From assembly GCA_030407085.1 (NCBI GenBank), contig CM059582.1, positions 3,534,001 to 3,598,000 of the forward strand: a stretch of 64,000 nt of DNA, in the 5' to 3' direction. The stretch comes from Trichopria drosophilae. Lineage: Eukaryota; Arthropoda; Insecta; Hymenoptera; Diapriidae. Of this stretch, positions 61,769 through 64,000 are shown one piece after another. The position numbers and the translations under genes were made by a program. The first letter of the stretch is position 1, and every line of letters starts with the position of its first letter. The notes below the pieces were generated by a model that saw only the letters and a list, made by a program, of their open reading frames with translations, was not told the DNA's origin and searched no databases.

Positions 61769-62608
61769 GTAAGTAGAACTGATTTGGTTTATTTTTCAAA
61801 CTCTAGAATATAAAGATTATAACGTCTTAATACATTAAATCGAAAACGTGGTTTTTGGTATTCGTGCTCTTTTTTTACGCGAATGAATGGAATTAAATAA
61901 TGAGTGTCAACTTTTTTTGCTAACTAATTCAACAACAATTTTTAAGATACATTTAAAAATCATAAATGGACTGAAAATTAGATTAGTTCAACGTTCTCTT
62001 GTGTTTGCAACAAATCTGTCGTGATTTGTATCAGATCGCTTGATGTCGATAACTATAAATAAAACATACGAAAGTTTTCGTGACAATCATTTATGTTGAA
62101 CAATCAACCTGTGCTGACAGCACAACAGAGTTTTGTATACGCATTTCCTGTAGTGAATTTGACATCTGGATGATCGTCTGCTCGTAGCGTGCATTTTGCC
62201 GGAAATATGTGGATATCACATCCATTATGCGGTCTACGTCCGTTTTAAAGACAAACACCCATTCAAGAACGAAATCTCTTCACTCGTTCATTACTTCCAA
62301 TTCAAAACATTTGAGCTGCCAGAAAATTAGAATATAAAATTAGTTGCGTCTCGAAAACCAGAAAAAATGGTGGTTTGAATAAAAAAAGGTGTAGTGGTAA
62401 TTAATAAGTTAACAAGTAAGTAATAACTAATAGTTACTTAGTTTGTATTCAAGATTTCTTTGGGAAACTTTAAAATTAGATAAAAGAAAATTATAAAAGT
62501 TGGTAGTATAGATTATTTGTTTATCAAAATTAATAATTATATATATGAAAGGTATAATTATATCAATCCGCTGTTTTACATATGAATGCAACCTTAACAA
62601 TAAAAATG

Positions 62609-62951
62609 CCCGGGAAAAATGATTTATAGCTGGATCATATATGCACCATATATGATCATACATCATCATATATGATTCATATATCATCATATAAGATTCA
62701 TATATAATCCAGATATGTTTATGTATGCTCATATATTGATTTTGACCTGATATAGTAATATATAATCATATATGAGCATGTATGAGCATATATATCCTAT
62801 ATATATTCATATACAGCTAAATCTGATTATTTATATTTATATCAGGTCAAAATCCGTATACGAGAATATATAAACATATCTGGATTATATACGAATCATA
62901 TATGATGATATGGTGCATATATGATCTAGATATAAATCATTTTTTCCCGAG
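62609..62951. mobile_element. 343-base palindromic element built of ATATATGA-type repeats
   Basis: Ends CCCGGGAAAAATGATTTATA and TATAAATCATTTTTTCCCGAG. The interior consists of runs of CATATATGAT and related words and is palindromic to its centre near 62,780, with TTTTGACCTGATATA and its complement as inner landmarks. Lies downstream of the signal-peptide exon. Confidence 0.88.
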
Positions 62952-63360
62952 TGTTCATACAGTATTGTTGGCACTATAACGATTTTCTTCAAATTTATAC
63001 TACTAGCTAAAAGTTCGTGAAGGCTCGGGATTTCTATGCACATCGAATAATTTGTCATAAATAAAGCTTTTGATTGGGGCATTGGGGATTCGTTTTTACT
63101 TCATAAATTATTATATTTGAATTTGCAACTTTTGACCAACTTTTAACAATCAGTAAAAGGATAACAAATCTGTCTGTATATTGTTATTTTTTTCAAGCTA
63201 CAAATGTAAGCAAAAAAAAGTCTTTTTAAAACGCCAATGTCTCCTGTTGTGGACGCTAGATATTCAAAACGTATAAAATAATCACCACAAAAGTATTTTT
63301 AAAAATAGTAACGATTATTATTATTGTAGGTTTTTTATTTGTTCGTCAGTAAAAACGACA

Positions 63361-63510
63361 ATATGGTAAGATAAACGTACCAATAGCTGGACGCTTAGTA
63401 AAACGGCCTTATAGCTGGACAACCTAATACTTGTCTAGAGAACAAACGAATATCGCTTAGTCTGTCCAGCGATGAGTACATGTCCAGTAATTGGTATGTT
63501 TACCTTATAT
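63361..63510. mobile_element. 150-base palindromic MITE
   Basis: ATATGGTAAGATAAACGTAC and the right end GTATGTTTACCTTATAT are inverted copies; inside, AGCTGGAC and GTCCAG words repeat on both arms. No coding capacity; target duplication unclear. Confidence 0.8.
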
Positions 63511-64000
63511 GAAAACAAAAAATGTTTGGAAAGAATTGTTTTTACGAATCTTACTCTCAATTTCAAAGTTTAAATATATCGCAATAACAATTGTGAAAAA
63601 CAAAAAAAAATTAAATCAATAAAAAATAATAGGTTTGCCATTTTTAATTCGGTTTTATTAATCTAGTTACTTTCTGGGTCCAGTTCCTTCCACGTTTTCG
63701 GTGAGCAATGCTCTAAAAATTTTGTCCGTGCACGTGTTAGTCAACGTATAAAAAAGAAAGTTATTTATCGACTTTAAATAAAGTAGCATTACGCAATTTA
63801 AAAAATCGTGTCATAAGATCAATAAAAACTGAAACTATCATGATCTGCGTATTGCCAATTATAGAAAAAAATTAGACAGGTGAATTATAAAATGCGTTTT
63901 TTTGTAATAAATATAAAAATGTGTTTACCATTTTGTGAAGTTACGATATAATACATTGCGGATGTCAATAATGAAATTGAACCGAAATCGTCAACTCTAC

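Noticed and set aside
1..64000. tRNA, rRNA, CRISPR or bacterial operon signals
   Set aside because: No tRNA-like boxes, rRNA segments or spaced repeats were recognised by eye; a tRNAscan or Infernal run would be needed to exclude small RNA genes.

Overview
The window is AT-rich, intron-bearing animal DNA, most likely from an insect. Evidence: split genes with GT-AG introns, one matrix metalloproteinase (MMP) of insect-like architecture, a short interstitial run of TTAGG (the usual insect telomere unit), and many TA-flanked palindromic mobile elements. The lineage cannot be fixed from the sequence alone. Real coding sequence is sparse; most open frames are chance frames.

Layout. 1-7.5 kb: AT-rich non-coding DNA with a degenerate fold-back element (about 2.6-3.4 kb) and a small palindromic element (5.7-5.9 kb). 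7,600-7,945 (+): one well supported internal coding exon of an unrecognised protein with a polybasic stretch. 8-29 kb: mainly non-coding, with palindromic elements at 16.2 and 17.8-18.35 kb, a repeat at 22.35-22.8 kb and three GC-richer blocks of unknown role. 29,030-34,785 (-): a nine-exon MMP gene whose phases join without conflict from signal peptide through prodomain, catalytic and hemopexin domains. Its exon 5 donor reads GG instead of GT, and a 1.1 kb fold-back element sits in the intron between exons 7 and 8.

35.7-44.65 kb (-): two decayed Ty1/copia pol pieces in the order expected for one element (pre-integrase/integrase at 43.9-44.65 kb, reverse transcriptase/RNase H at 35.7-36.9 kb). 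Between them lie a tandem repeat of about 115 bp carrying a nested palindromic element, and a block of unrecognised spliced coding sequence (39.3-43.46 kb). That block looks like two tandem, decayed copies of one gene family, because two separate terminal exons encode similar acidic tails.

44.7-57 kb: non-coding, with palindromic elements at 48.7-49.3, 50.25-50.62, 54.19-55.15 and 56.29-56.53 kb. 57.2-61.77 kb (+): the 5' part of a gene with a GC-richer promoter/leader, a long AT-rich intron, a 29 bp micro-exon, and an exon that starts at ATG 61,687 and encodes a signal peptide; the rest lies beyond the window or is not recognisable. Two more palindromic elements (62.6-62.95 and 63.36-63.51 kb) follow.

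The strongest biology here is the MMP gene with its altered splice donor and the density of fold-back/MITE-like elements, some sharing sequence. I did not find a convincing new enzymatic or defence system. The unidentified tandem gene family at 39.3-43.5 kb is the best candidate for something undescribed.
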